This document shows positions 1 to 13,700 of a stretch of 64,000 nucleotides of DNA, piece by piece (position 1 is the stretch's first letter; each line of letters starts with the position of its first letter). The notes under the pieces are model-generated. The model was given only the letters and a program-made list of their open reading frames with translations. It was not told the origin of the DNA and ran no database searches. Origin of the DNA: Sclerurus mexicanus (taxonomy: Eukaryota; Chordata; Aves; Passeriformes; Furnariidae); contig VWZF01005764.1 in the NCBI GenBank assembly GCA_013396755.1, positions 732,365-796,364 on the forward strand. The letters are read 5' to 3'. A program made the translations under genes and the position numbers.

Positions 1-33
1 TCCAAAGAAGAAACTCAGTCTTGTCTCTAATTA

Positions 34-44
34 TTTTTTTTTTT
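34..44. repeat. T11 homopolymer
   Basis: Eleven T after TTA, in the intron. Confidence 0.95.
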
Positions 45-799
45 CAAAGCAGCACATCCACCATCACTGGAGTTATTTTTGCACCATTTTCATTATTAAA
101 CTCTGCCTCTCCTTCATGTCACAAGCTATTTTAAAAACAGTTCTTACTGAGCAGAAGTGGCAGACAAATGATTGGAGGCTCAAGGACTCCTGGTGTGTCT
201 CAGCCTCTGTGAAAGTGTTAGTTCCAGCCTGGCAAAATTAGCAGGGGAGGGAATATCTTTGATGGGAATGAACAAGACAGCAAGAAATGGAGAGAAGCTT
301 CCAGACAAGGCTGAGGTGGTGAGCTGTGCTGTGGGCATCCCGCACACACCTGCCGCTCCTTGCCAAGAGCTGGGGAAACCACCAGCCCCCAAACCAGAGC
401 ACTGCTGTCTAAATCAACACAAAACTGGGCTGATGGAGTGAAAGGGGAAGCAGACACAGGTCTGAGCAATATTTCTTTCCCAAAGAAAGCACATTTTCAA
501 AGCAGTCCACGAAGAGACATGACCAATTACACACCAGGGCTCTGACTAAGTACAACTTGTCGTGTTTTAAATTTTCCCTTATTCTGTGCATATGCCATGA
601 TTTCCAGGAAACAAACAAAAAGAAAGAAAACACTCCAAATTTTAAAATCTGTTTAAGAGCCAAGCGCATCTCTGATCCAGTAAAAGAGAAGCTGTCTCCT
701 TCAGACAGCACTTGAAAAAGGTTCAATCAATCAGTCAAGCCAGAATAGAATTTGTTTCTACACAGAAAAACAAGAGAAAAGGTGTGAAACTGTAGTGCA

Positions 800-815
800 C
801 CTCCTCCTCCTCCTC
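800..815. repeat. (CTC)n microsatellite
   Basis: Five CTC units in a row, with one extra C at the start. Confidence 0.95.
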
Positions 816-3259
816 ACATTTCCTGCTAAAGTGAGTAATCTCAGATTTTACAAGGGCATGTTGTTTAGAGCTGGAAGAAAAAGTTTGGTAAAAGGTAGTT
901 TATTCTGAGGCAACAAACTACTGCAAGAAAACAGAGCGTTTCAACTTTCCATGCACACTGCCAGGCAGAGACACAGGAATATATCTTCCCAGGGTGGCTG
1001 GTATGTACCTGGAATAGCTGAGAACATCTGCCTGCTCCTTCACAGACATCAGGGAAAATCATGTGCGATAACATTATTCCACTGGGGTGATTTAACTATT
1101 ATTTATTTTAAGGACAGGTGCTGTTAAAACTATCCAACTTTTTCCCCCTCAGCCCTAATCTTTGGACACAGTTTATGTCAGGGGACCGAAAACAAGAGGG
1201 GCAAATCTTATAAATTACCTGAGATATCACAGAGATGGGCTGAGACCCCAATGGGGACATTCCCCCAAGGGTAGCTTTGCTTAAGCAAGCGCACAGATTT
1301 CCAGGCTTGGAGCACATTCACTTGGCAGGGAAAGCTGGAGGAAGCAGTGACCTTTTCTCAGCTTTGGGCTGTAGACATAAATGAAACCCAGCTCGGGAAA
1401 TCACAGTGCACACTCAGCCTGTGTGCAGTGTGGGCAGGTCCCACACTGGCATAAGCAAAGAGGACTATTAGGTGCTTGCATGAAACCAGGCGTGAAGTTC
1501 AATAATGGTTTTCCAGATAAAGGAAAGGCCATTTGCTGGCTGATGAGCTCTGGAGTCTGCACTGATCAGTCTGAGCTGTGCAGCCCAGAGAGACCAGCTG
1601 GGGAACCTGTGGAAGGACAGGGATCTCCAGGGTGAGGCACCCGGGCTGTGCAGGATTTGGCACTGGGACCTTCCCCACAGCAAACCCCACCCGTGGAGTG
1701 GAAGAAGCAATGTCATAACTATCATGTGCTTGAATCATCCCTGGGGGCATCTGGCAGGGGCAAGAGGGACATCCCAGCTCCCTGAATGACCAGCCCTCTG
1801 CTGCCTCTAGCTTGAATGCTGTCTTTTGCCTTTCACCTCCTGGCAAGTTTTATTAGTGCTAGATAACATCCCCCAAAGCTGCTTTCTGTGACCCAGCACC
1901 AGCCACCCAGTCCCACCCAAATGCACAGATCTCCTGCTGGCTCCCTGGCACAGCGAGCAAACTGCTCTGGTCCAACTTGCCTCCCCATCAGCCTGGGGGC
2001 ACAGACAGTATTGTTAACCTGGATGTAAAAAATCCCAAACAAACACCTAAATAAGGCCTTTTTTTGTGCCTCTGATGGCCTGTGGTGCCTTTTTTGGTCA
2101 AAGGTTCAAAACATCCAGCTTTCCTAACAAACCCAGAAATAGCAAATTTGGTACCACTATTATACATTAACTATCTAAAGTTGCATGTTGGCAATGTTCA
2201 ACACAGCAGTTGTATATGGCCCTACATAAAGATCCTTTCCAAAAACACATGCCTACACATTAAAAAGTCTCTCATTTAAGGCTAGGAAAGCTGTTTTAAG
2301 GATTCCTGTGAAATGTAGTATATTGCAGGCTGTCTCAAAAAGAAGAGTAATTTTTCTTCTTTGGGCTTGAGGCAGGATAATTTTAAAGGCTTTGAGTGAG
2401 GCATGAGCTCTGTTAGTTTCTGCTGGGAGGGTCAGAACCCATCACTAGACCCTTCCCATCAGATGAGATGTCTCTGTTCCTCACTTGCTGTGGGTTGTGC
2501 AGAAGAATTAACCTGCAGCAGAAGGGAATGTAACACATGGAGTAAATACCCTCTTCAACAGACCCTCAGAATATGTTGTCCAAGCCCAAAATCCAGATTT
2601 CTCATATCTCTTATGCTACCTTACACTGGCTGAAAAAGCCCAGGAGGAGGGAGGAGAGGAGGCTGTACACAGGGGTAACAGAACACAGTCCTAAAGAGCA
2701 GGAGAGAAGAACTGCCTGTTGTTACATCTGGTAATGAGTTTGTCTGCACAGTGAGAGTGCAAGTTGAAACCCCCACAAAAACGAGCAGAGCTACTGCAGA
2801 ACTGAAGCGTGCAATTTCAAAAGAGTGTTTGTAGGAGCAGAAAAACACGTGGGCATACAGAAAGAGGAAAAGACAAAATCAAACTGTTCTTCATAAAAGG
2901 CAGCTGTGCTAGCATTTGCCTACAGAATTCTCTATCCTGGCACTTCCCTTCTGCTCCCAGGAGCCTTGAAGGAGCTCACTGAAACCCTAAAAGCAGAAAT
3001 CACAAAAAGGGGGAACATAAGCTCTCAAAATGTGCACAATGCATTGAATCACAACCCTCATTTTCCTCCTCCCAACAAGCATAAGGAACGGGCTATGTTC
3101 TGAAAGCAGGTCTGTGCAGGTGGCAGATCCTGGAGCTCAATGGCAGCTGGACCACAGGATTCTGTGCTCTGATCCCATAAAACAGATCCCATGCTATGCT
3201 GTACATGCACAGACAGTTCCAGAGACTCCAGCTCACCTCAGCCTACAGTATGGATTGAC

Positions 3260-3272
3260 TTTTTTTTTTTTT
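3260..3272. repeat. T13 homopolymer followed by A6
   Basis: Thirteen T and then six A. Confidence 0.95.
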
Positions 3273-6200
3273 AAAAAACTCAAGCATTCCTATTAGAAGC
3301 CTCAGCCTACGCCAAAGAACAGAGATAACTGGTACCCAGAGAAATTGGAAGGAAAAACACTAATCTCAAATATTGCTTAAATAAAAGCTGCAGAACTGAG
3401 GATGTGGGAATCCAGTCTTTTGTCTGAAAAATGCCCCCAGATATCCGAATAAGAGGAGCTCAGAGTTTCCCTCCTGGTGCTGATTGTTGGGCCAGAACCA
3501 GCACAGCCAGCAATGGCCTCTCCCTCAGCAGGCGGCCCCAACACACGCTGCAGAAGAGGCCCACATAGCCTGCTCAGGAGGAGGCGGCCCTGATTGATGG
3601 CTGTCTCAGAGAAAAAGGTCTTCCCAGCCCTCTGGGATATCGGTTGTGAGCTTTCCTGGCAGCTGGGAGAGGGATAAGGCACGCTGAGAAATGGGCAGGG
3701 AGCCCTCAGGGTGCACTGGTGAAGGCAGGTGATACCAGAACCCAGAGCACCAGCTTTGTTGGCTTGTGAGCTCCTCTGGCTGCAAAAGGAAGAAGAGGGG
3801 ACCAGGCTGAACTGTGACCAAGTAGGTTTTGTCCAGAAAGCTGGGCCAGGCTGGGGCATGAATAAAGGGGAAGTGCCAGAAAGCAGCAGAAACAAGCCCA
3901 TCCCCCTTGGCTCCACTGGCAGGGCTTTGTCCAGCGATGCCAGCGTTACTTTGCCATTCAGCCTCTCCTTGTCTGCAGTTTCCAAACTTCAGAGACCCAC
4001 AAACGATGGTTTCTTGAGTGGACAAGGATCCTGCCCACACTGATAAGAGAAGGACAAATTGATGGGAAACTTTGTTCCACCTCCAACTCGTTCCCAGCCA
4101 GGCTTCAGACTTGGCTTGACCCACGCAGCAGAGAGAGCTGCCAGGTTCCAGCTGAAACGCTGGCTGCGGGCTCTGAAAGCCGGAGATTATGCATGCTGTG
4201 GCAAACAAAATCAGCACCAAATAATCCCCCAGAGGAAATCTTGGAGAGAAATGCCAGAGAAGCTGGGAACAGAAGTCACTTGAGAATTTCAGAATCCCCA
4301 CCCATTGGGAAGCAAAGGGACAGTTCCAGTCCTGGAGAATATATTTTCCCCCTCGTTGACTCAAAAGTCCAAGTCTTTGTCAGGAGCAAAGCTCCACAAG
4401 CCCAAATGCAGAACTGCTGGGCATAAGTCACTCCTCCTGGCTGATGTGTGTCTATCTGCAACCTCATTTCTCTCTCCGTGGTATCTCCCAGATTACACTA
4501 AAGCTCCCCTTGAATTCAGGGGGCAAATAGAATCTTATTTCCTTCAGTCTTTTAAACTGTGACCACTTCCTTTCAAACCACGTACTGTTTTTGAGCTTTG
4601 TAATTAATTCCTTAAACATTTTTTACAGAAATGTGATTTAAACAAGCAAAACAAATCCCAATTCAACCAGATAAAATGGAGAAGCCAAGAAACATAAGAC
4701 AGCATCGGAAAAAAAACCAACACAGAAAGGCAGATGCCTTTGCCACATCGCAGGCTAACAGCAAACAGAATCACGCAGCAAGAGCATGATAGAACAAAGA
4801 TGCTTATATTGAGCAACCCAGAGCCTGCCCAACATGAGTCAGTAAGAGCAGGGAACCCACCAGCCTGTTTGGGAGACCAAGGAGACTTCTGAATGGGTCT
4901 GGCAGCTGCGCTCTCTGCTAAGCTGTGCACAAACCCTCTTTGCCTACGGGCTGACATTTGGGTGGGTGACACATGCTGTATTCTCTGCTTGGGGGCTGCT
5001 GCTGAAGAGAGAGCGTTCTCTGTAGATACAGAGGGCCACAGGGAAACCCTCTGAAGCACTGTGTCAAAGGCTGGAATTCAAAAGAAGATTTTTATTCCCT
5101 TATTCTTGGTGCCTGCAGAACCAGAATTAACCCCCACCATGCTATTTAGCTTTATGGGCTCTTCCCAAGAAGGAAAACAACAGAACATTAAGCTGACACA
5201 GTATGTATGAAGTGACAGCAAGACCCCTTGCAGTAAAATCTCTGTGTGATGCAGAAGGAATTACCTCCACAATCCCATTCCTGTCAAGAGAGCAGAGCAC
5301 AGCACAGGGAGTGCCGTGCTGCTGATGCCAGAGTGTGATTTCCATTAGTGTTAATAGGAACCACTGACAGAAGCAGCAGCCAAGAAGCCAAAAAGCCTCC
5401 AAACTCCATGACTGCCTTTGATGAGTACAGGACTACACTCTCAATCCCAGCAGCTGTACCAGGCAACTGATCATGGCTGTGAACATGAGAAAACAGCCAG
5501 GGCTTAGGTTCAGCAGGCTTCCAAGAAGGGCTGGATCCCAGCTGGGATGGGGCGGTGTAGCTGGTGCAGCGCCGAGGGTCAGCAAAGTGCCAGCAATGGC
5601 GCAAGCCAATCCCCGGGCCAGTGTCCATGTGGTGGTTGGCTACAGCCCTCGGGAGCAAACCTGAAGGAACCAGGTGGCCACTGCAGCATTTTTTGTGCCT
5701 ACTCTTGGAGCAGCTACTGCCAACAACAACTAAGAACCTTGGGATGGGGCACAGAGCAACATTTCTACCCGCAGTGGAAACATAAAATAGTTCACAAGTA
5801 TAAGTTTGGAAAAAGAAGGGCTTGGGATCAGAAGATGATACACAAGAAACAAAAGATGAAACTACATGTATGGAAGAGGCTTCAAATCAGGAGGTATCAT
5901 TTTGGGGGTTTTTTGGCTATATCTATAGCTTCACTTGCATGACTTTGTAACAAGCAACCAGAAAGACGTATTAGTGCTTCCCAGCTGAATGCACGCAAAC
6001 ATCTTCTTGGGAGCAGCCTGTGAGCTCCTTCTTGTGCAATCTACTCACTCAGGATCCTGCTTCCCACAGCCACTTCTGTGGTTTTCAGACCCCTTGAAGC
6101 TCAGGATCTCCAAAGCAGAAATTTTAATCAAAAAAGGTAAAAACACTTGCTCAGGCACAGCACCACATCAAAAGTCTGGGGTTCAGCTATGCCTATCTCT

Positions 6201-9200
6201 GATTAAGAGTGATAATTCAGTATTGTTTTTCCTTGTAAATTATACCGAGAAAGATAGTTGCTCTTATTTTCACTGCTTTTTAATGGACAGTGATTATACA
6301 ATCATTGCACTTTTACAAGAACAAATTCCACTGTAAATGTACTAATTTACATCTCCCATTAGGGTCCAGCAGTTCAGAGGCAAAAGCCCATCATTACAAC
6401 CATCTCTTCAAGTCACTGAGGCTTTTTGGACAAGCAAAACCCTAGAGAAAGTTCATCCCCAAGATATAAATATAGATTTTTATTCTTTAGAGAAAACAAC
6501 AGATAAAAATCACAGTCCTTTGAGAGTGGATAAACTAGATGTCAAGGTTATTTTATTCAAAACAGTTTAATAAGCAGGTGCTGAGCCAGTGGTGACCATT
6601 TATTGAATGTGCCATATGAGGCAAGTCGCTGGCACAGCCCTGGTCCTTTCAATTTGCAGCAAAACCATCAGGTCTCACAGCAGATCCCCCGCAGTTTGAA
6701 ATGCCTACCCACCACCTCCACTACTCATTTCTCATCAGCTCTCTGCAGACAACAACACATCATTTCATCCTGTTACTTACGCCACAGAAATTTAGACTCG
6801 AGGAAAAATAGGCATAACAACATTACATCATTTAAGCAACCAACTTAGCTGACTACATCAAATTCTGCCTGAACTGCTGGCAAGAGCAACAGACCTTTAA
6901 TTAAACTAACTAGCCCTGGGCCAGAGAAAGACTTTTTTCCTGCTGATTCATTTGACAGGAGGTGATGGTGCTGAGATCACTGTCACAACTCAAAGCACTA
7001 CTAAATACTCGCCCACAGCTCACTCAAATCCCTTTGGTTACAAATGCCTCTGTTGCAGCCTGTGCTTTGTCCCAGTTGCACCCAGGTCAGCTCCAGAGTT
7101 TATTTCTGCTGCTGGTAACAAGAATCTCGTGGCCTCTCTGTACCATTTGGTGCAGAATGAAAATAAGAAAAAAAACCCACCGGCCCTAGCCCCAAGGTAC
7201 TCGCAACTCGAATAATTTCACATGAAAAGCCATGAGAGCCAGGAGCAGTCCCCTTCACAGGGCTGTGCCAAGGACACAATGGTGTTTCCCTTGGGCAGGG
7301 ACTGATGCTGAGCTCTAGAAGGGGAACCCAAGCTTGTGCCAATAGAATCTGGACAAGCTGAATGCAGGGGAGGGAGATGGCACCCCCTTCCCACCATACC
7401 TGTGCTTGTCCATGTCAGGTCTGCCAAACACCTTAGGAAAAGACAGATTCTTCACATGAGCACACTGCTGCAGGGAAGAGACACAGCTTTGTACCACCCA
7501 GCATGATGCTCTGTCATGTGGCACTGCCCAAGCCCACACAAGGCATTACCTTCTACTACACACTGAAGTGAGCTGCATTTTTTGATGCTTTTATCTTTTC
7601 CTCTGGAAAGAAGCTAATTAGAGTGGAAAAGGATCTCTGTGACACTCACATGTACGACTCCTGTACTTCAGAGACTTTTAATTTGTGTTATGCAACTACC
7701 ATATACACACTGTACTTGAAATTATATAGCACACAACCTAATCAAACAACACTAACAGTGCCAGGTACTTAATCATGCTGTGATAAGCAAGGAAAACGAT
7801 TTTGTGTAGGCATGGCCCCTTGGTCAAAGTGGCATCTACTACCAATTATCAAGTTGGTAAAACGCATGATGTTCAGTCTGAGGTCCTTCCAGCCCTATTT
7901 TTACAGGATTTCCACTCCTGACTCCAGCTGCCCTGCCATCCCTCGCAGGAGGCATCCCACAGCCGATGCTGCTCTGCAGCAGCCCCCGCAAGAGGCACAG
8001 GCTATATTTATTCTGGTACATTGCAGTGGGAAGCTTTAATCTGTGTAATCGCCTCAGAGAAGATTTCATTCAGTGAGGGGAAAGCAATTACTGTTTCATT
8101 TGCAACCAGTTGCCTTCCCAGGGTCTTCATCTATCAGAGCTGGAGGGTCCTGTCAGCCCTTGCACCTGCCTGGACAGTTTTTGTGAGATAGGTTCATGCC
8201 TCTGATAAAAGCATCTGCAGATACTCAGGGTTTTCAGCCCCTGTTTGAAGCAATTTTTCTTCTCCCAGCTGCTATTGCTTTTATCTGACAGCACACACAC
8301 TGCATGAAGAAAACAACTGGATATAATCCTAGATTAAAGGGATTGTAACGCAGAATTAAATACAAGCCATACCCTTGATAGGGCTTGCTGCCGTCATTCA
8401 CTGAGCACAGACCTTGGCCTTTTGGGAGGTGGTCAGATGGTGGTGGCATTTCTGATACTCTCTGCAGCTCTTGATTCTCTTAGACAGGCATTTACATCTC
8501 CCCACATAGGTGGGAGGGAAAAAAAACCCACCTAAAAATAAAAAAGAAATCTCAACAAAACAAACAATCCTTAGTGTTTCCATATGATATGATCCCATTG
8601 AGATTTCATTTTAAAAACTAGCAACTAAAATCCAAATTCTCATCAGGACCCCAAACATGCCAGCCCTGTTGGAGCTGCTGTACCTTGGTGCTAGGAAGGC
8701 CTGTGGTCCCACAGTGACCACACCACGAACTGCAGGAAGGTAACTGAGGCTTAAAACAGACAAGCAAAGAGTCCCAAGGAAGGGATATTCACTGTCTGCT
8801 GCAGCAAGAACCACAATAGCAGAGCAATGCAAAAGTCCACCAGGAAATCTTTATGACTTTATCTTACGTCAGGAAAGCTACAATATACTTATATGCACAG
8901 CTGCATGCCTGAAAAAAACCAACAAAAAAGACACTTTTATCTTCTGCTCTTTCCAGAGCTGCCAAAGCAGCTTGACTCGATAAAAAGACTCGAGAGTTGT
9001 GAAAACTACGTATTAAAGGAGAAAATTTCCAACTGTCTTTCTCTTGTAGATTGTGGCAGCCAAAAAATCCAACCCTAAAATAAAGACGTGCCTGAAGGTA
9101 GCAATTTTACAATCAGCAACATAATGATTTATATCACTGCTGTCATCTTTGTTGGGGAAAAGGAAGCCAGGTATTGTGATCATTAGCTTTTTGATACAGA

Positions 9201-10698
9201 TGATATTTTTAAATGAGGAAAAACACATGCATTTAATCAACAATTGAAGGAAATCGTCCCAAAATACTAACAGAAGAACCTGCAGCTCATGCCAAGATTT
9301 GTAAACTCAGGAGGTAATATTAAGCCAGCTGTATTGTTGGTGGCATCCTGAGGTGCTGCACATCCCTGAGTATGTGCATGGGAGCTCACTCACCTCGAAC
9401 TCATGATCCATGCCCTCCCCAAAAACACATCTCATGCCACAGGCAATGAGCAGGCACAGCCTGGAAACTGGCCCCACTCCCGCTGAAGCCGGTGGGTTTC
9501 CAGGCGCTGATCCCAAACAGTGACGTGCCATTGCTCCCACCCAAAATCCAGCTGCACACAGCGCTGGGGCTCCTCAGTTCCCACTGACAGTGGACACAAA
9601 GCAGCAGAGTTGGGTCTCACTGAGCGACAGCAGCTCCAGGCTCTTGTCTTAAAACAAACTGAGAGCCAAGGCATTCCTGTACCTTTTCCTCAGAAAAGTT
9701 CCAGAAGCAAAGCCCAGCCTTGCTGGTGCCTGATCTCTAAACTCCTGCCTATGCCTTGGCAAACACACATGAAGTTGCAGGTGTACCAACAGGAGGCTGC
9801 TGCTGTTGAAGGATTAAAAATCAACTGAACATGACCTTTAATGCAACAACCTGGCTTCTCATGCTTCCATTCCCTAATGTAACCATAATCAAATTGGTGG
9901 CTGAGAATCAGAGAACTGTTTTCAGAGACCAATCTACACGCACCCTTCCACAAGCCTTGGTGATACAAGAGCAAGGACACCACACCAACACAGGCTTTCT
10001 CAAGACCCTCATGAAGCAGTTTTGAAGCTGGGATACATTTTAAAGTCACAGAACAAAACTTGCTGCAGGTGACAGCAGCAGCACATCAAACTCTGCTGAA
10101 TGTTTTCAGAGAAAAACAGGAGAAAAGTCACTGAGAGTGCTCAGCAGGGATGGAGAGTTCTTGAGTACAGGAACTCCATGCCAAACAACAAATCTCTCGT
10201 CACAAAAACACCCAGGGCTCAACACAGATAATGAGGACAGAGACCAATTCTAAAAAGCTAATTTCTGCCCACCCCCACCATATTTTAATAGACTAAAGGA
10301 AAGGCTCAGCCCAAATTGGAGCAAGTTTTGTTTATAAATCCCACATGGTATGCAAAAAAATGCTCCTCCAGAGAAAAAGCTGTGTCACCTCCCATTTCAC
10401 AGCTTGCACTGACAGCCATGTAATCTTACCCTGCATACAGCTGTTTCAGACTTTCAGCAAGGATTCCTCAGCCTGACAAGAATGCACTGAGGATGTCCAG
10501 CAGTCCAGCACTGTGCCATGCCTGTGGGACAAGCCAGCAGTCATTCTGCACCATTCAACTCACAGGTCAGCACTCCTGCCTCCCACTTCGCAGTCTGAGC
10601 ATTTCTGGCCCTGTGGGTCTGCGATACCTTCATGCTGCTTGCCCTCCCACGTTTGCCATTGTAAAGCATTGATAGCACCAGAAGTTGCAGTGTTTTCT

Positions 10699-10742
10699 GA
10701 AAGCAACTCTAATTAAGTATGAAAGCAAGTCTAATTAAGTAT
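10699..10742. repeat. 22-bp tandem duplication
   Basis: GAAAGCAACTCTAATTAAGT plus AT at 10699-10720 is followed at once by a copy with one changed base (GCAAG for GCAAC) at 10721-10742. This is a recent slippage-type duplication inside the CADPS intron. Confidence 0.92.
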
Positions 10743-13700
10743 GGTTCTGCTCTGTGAATCCCCTGGGAAGACAGCAGAATACCATTAACCCTTGCATCCA
10801 GCTATCCTCCTTTTGCCCAGTGTAACCATGTGAGGGCAGATGAAGCTCTGATTTAAGCGCCAAGATGTGCACCTGCAGCTGTGTTGAGCAACGCAGAGGC
10901 ACGTGCCAAGCAGAAGGTGCCATGTAGGGAAGGGCTAAAACACTTCTCATCCTCCCCACCCCACCAGGGAATGTGAATCTGTCAACCACCCTTCTGCCAA
11001 CAAACCCTCCTTATCTCAGTTAAAATCACACCAGCACGTCAGGCACATCCGTTTCTGATTTTTGAAGCTTCTGCAGGATGTTGTAGGTACACAAAGTAGT
11101 CAGAATCAGATCTGGAGCATCCCAGTGGCAGGGCCTTTCCCACAGCCAGGCACTGAGCTTTTTCCTGCTCTCCTGTTTCATCTCTGCATGACAGCTAGCA
11201 TGGATCCCAGGTGCTCACCTGGGAGTTCATCCTGCTCTCTGCAATACTGCTAATGACAAAAGCTAACAGCGAAACCTCCAGTGAGGCAAAGAGAACCAGA
11301 GCACAGCCCCAAAACATTAGTCACTACAAACACACTGCATCACCTGAAGCTCAACACACTTGGGGCACCTTTAAATTTACTTTTCTTTAAATGTGAATGA
11401 ATGTGGGTTCATCTGGTGTTTACTCCAGAGCAATAAAAACATATTCAAAATGATAAATCCCCCTGTAAAGAGCCATCACCAGTGGATGTCCACCTTGACC
11501 ACCTGAGCCAGTACAAGCAAGTGGAGATACAACTGAACGCCAAAGGCTGAGAATTTTCACACTTGAAAAAGGGGAGTTTTCCTTACATACTGTGTGCACT
11601 GTCAGGAGATGCCCACCTACAACTTCTGCTTAGTTACTTATTCTTTTGAACAAGCTATTTGTTAAACTAAAGGTTGAAAAGCAAGAGGAAGGAACCCCAC
11701 CCAGGAAGGGAACAGTGTAAGGAAGTATGGCTTGGATTCACCAGGACTAATGATAATCATTGCACTGATCTTGGGCTGTGAATGATTAGCTGTAAATACA
11801 CAGCAGCAAAGGTACCAGGGCAGGGAAAGAGCTTTTTTGGAAAGGCACAGGAACGGACCACAAAAGCAGAGTGCTTACAGCTCTCCAACAGATAACCCTA
11901 AGCACCCATTGCAAATGGGAGATGATACTTTCCTGCTCACACTGGACAGAAGAGCAAAGGATATCATTAAAGCCCACACTGCATCTCAAAGTCCTTGGAG
12001 GGAAAGGAAAGAGGTACTTCATATTTCTATAAAACAGTTAGTATTGACAGAACGGACTATAATACAGCACTCAGCCCAGAAGAGTAATTAACTATCCCAG
12101 CAGCTTGCTTACTGGACGCAGATAGGAAGCAATGAGGTGGCAATTAGAGAGCAAAAAGGCAAGGCAGACACATGGCTTTGCTATAACGAGGTATTGACCC
12201 TCGAGCCCTCTGCACAGTTGTCTGACGAGGCATCATGTACCCTGTGCTGAGCACCGGAGCATCTCCAGCACAGTCACTGCCATCTCCCCCAGCACGGTGG
12301 GGAAGGAAGTAGAGCCCAGCACTGATTTTGGGAGTACCTTCTCTGCATGGGTTCTGCTTGGCCTCTCTTCCCCTTGCCTTTGTTTCTCAGTGCCTCAAAT
12401 AGGAGCGTGGCTCTAAGCCAAGCAGAGAGCTCTGGCCACTGATAGCATCGGTGATGGAAAAGTACCACCGATATGGGACAGTGCCTGGGAAGTTATCTGC
12501 AAGATACCATATATCATCAAACACTTTTCCACCAAAGCTCAAGGAAACTGGTTTCAGCACCCTTCTAATTTGCAATTTTCTGAATAATCCTGAAAATTGA
12601 AGCCTTGGGGACAGCTGAGGCTCCTTGTACACCATTTCAGCTTCACAAGACTTAGCTCGAAACATCTTTGCAGAGAAAAGATTTGCATTTCAGTTTGAGA
12701 TCCAGAAAAAAAGGACATTAAGTGCTGACACCTTCAGTGTTTCTCCCCCTAAAACAGAGAGGTGCTGTGGATCTGTTTCTAAACAGCTACTCTTCAGTAG
12801 CCCTTGCTCTGCCTTATTCCCACCTCCTGGGGGAAGCACCCAGGCACAGCCCAAAGGCCCTCCTTGTCTCTGTAGGGAGGTGAAACAGCAGCAAATGGTG
12901 TTTCTATTTCAAGAGGAGCACCTTCCTCCCACCTCTCCTCAGCTCTCCTCCCTTCCTCCCCTCTTTTGCCACAGAAGTTTTGCAGCACTGACAGGTGAAG
13001 CCCCTCCACAGGGCAGCCACAAACAGGCAGGAAACACGTCCATGTGAAGCCAATGCATTTACACCTGCATGTGTATGTCTGGCAAACAGTTCACAAGTTG
13101 GGCTGATAAAAATGATTGAGCATGAGAAATAAAGCTCTTTCCTGCTGTGATGTTTCAAAACAATTCAGCAGGCTTTTCACAACGGGAATGGGTGCGAATG
13201 TGCAGCAGCTCCATGCATGGCTCGAGAGTCAGAAAACTATTCTGCAGTGATGCAAGCAACTGCTTTATTCCTGATACACCTGGAACAATGAGAGAAACTG
13301 GCCCAGGGAGGGTTTCACAAGGACACCACACTCCCCTGGGTGAAGGTGCCAAGGCCCTGTAATGAGGAAGGGCATGAAAAGAGCCAAAACACATCAGGCA
13401 TCACTGGACCAGAGTGAGTATGAGAATGCTCATGAGTACAAGTCATTCTCACTGGCTGGACCAAACTCTCACAGCACAGTTAATGGTTATTTAAGAAATG
13501 GATCTGGATTTGGAGGCAACACTAATTTCTGGATATCAGGACTGAACAAGCTGAGTAAGGAAAGCAAGGCTGCCATAGGTCTGCTGCAAGAAGTTTGGGA
13601 CACGAGACCTGCTGGGAGATGACAGTTTAGCAACCCAACCTTTCAGAAACCAAAGCTACAGAGACCTTGGGGTCAAAGCCACGATTCCCACCAGCCAATG

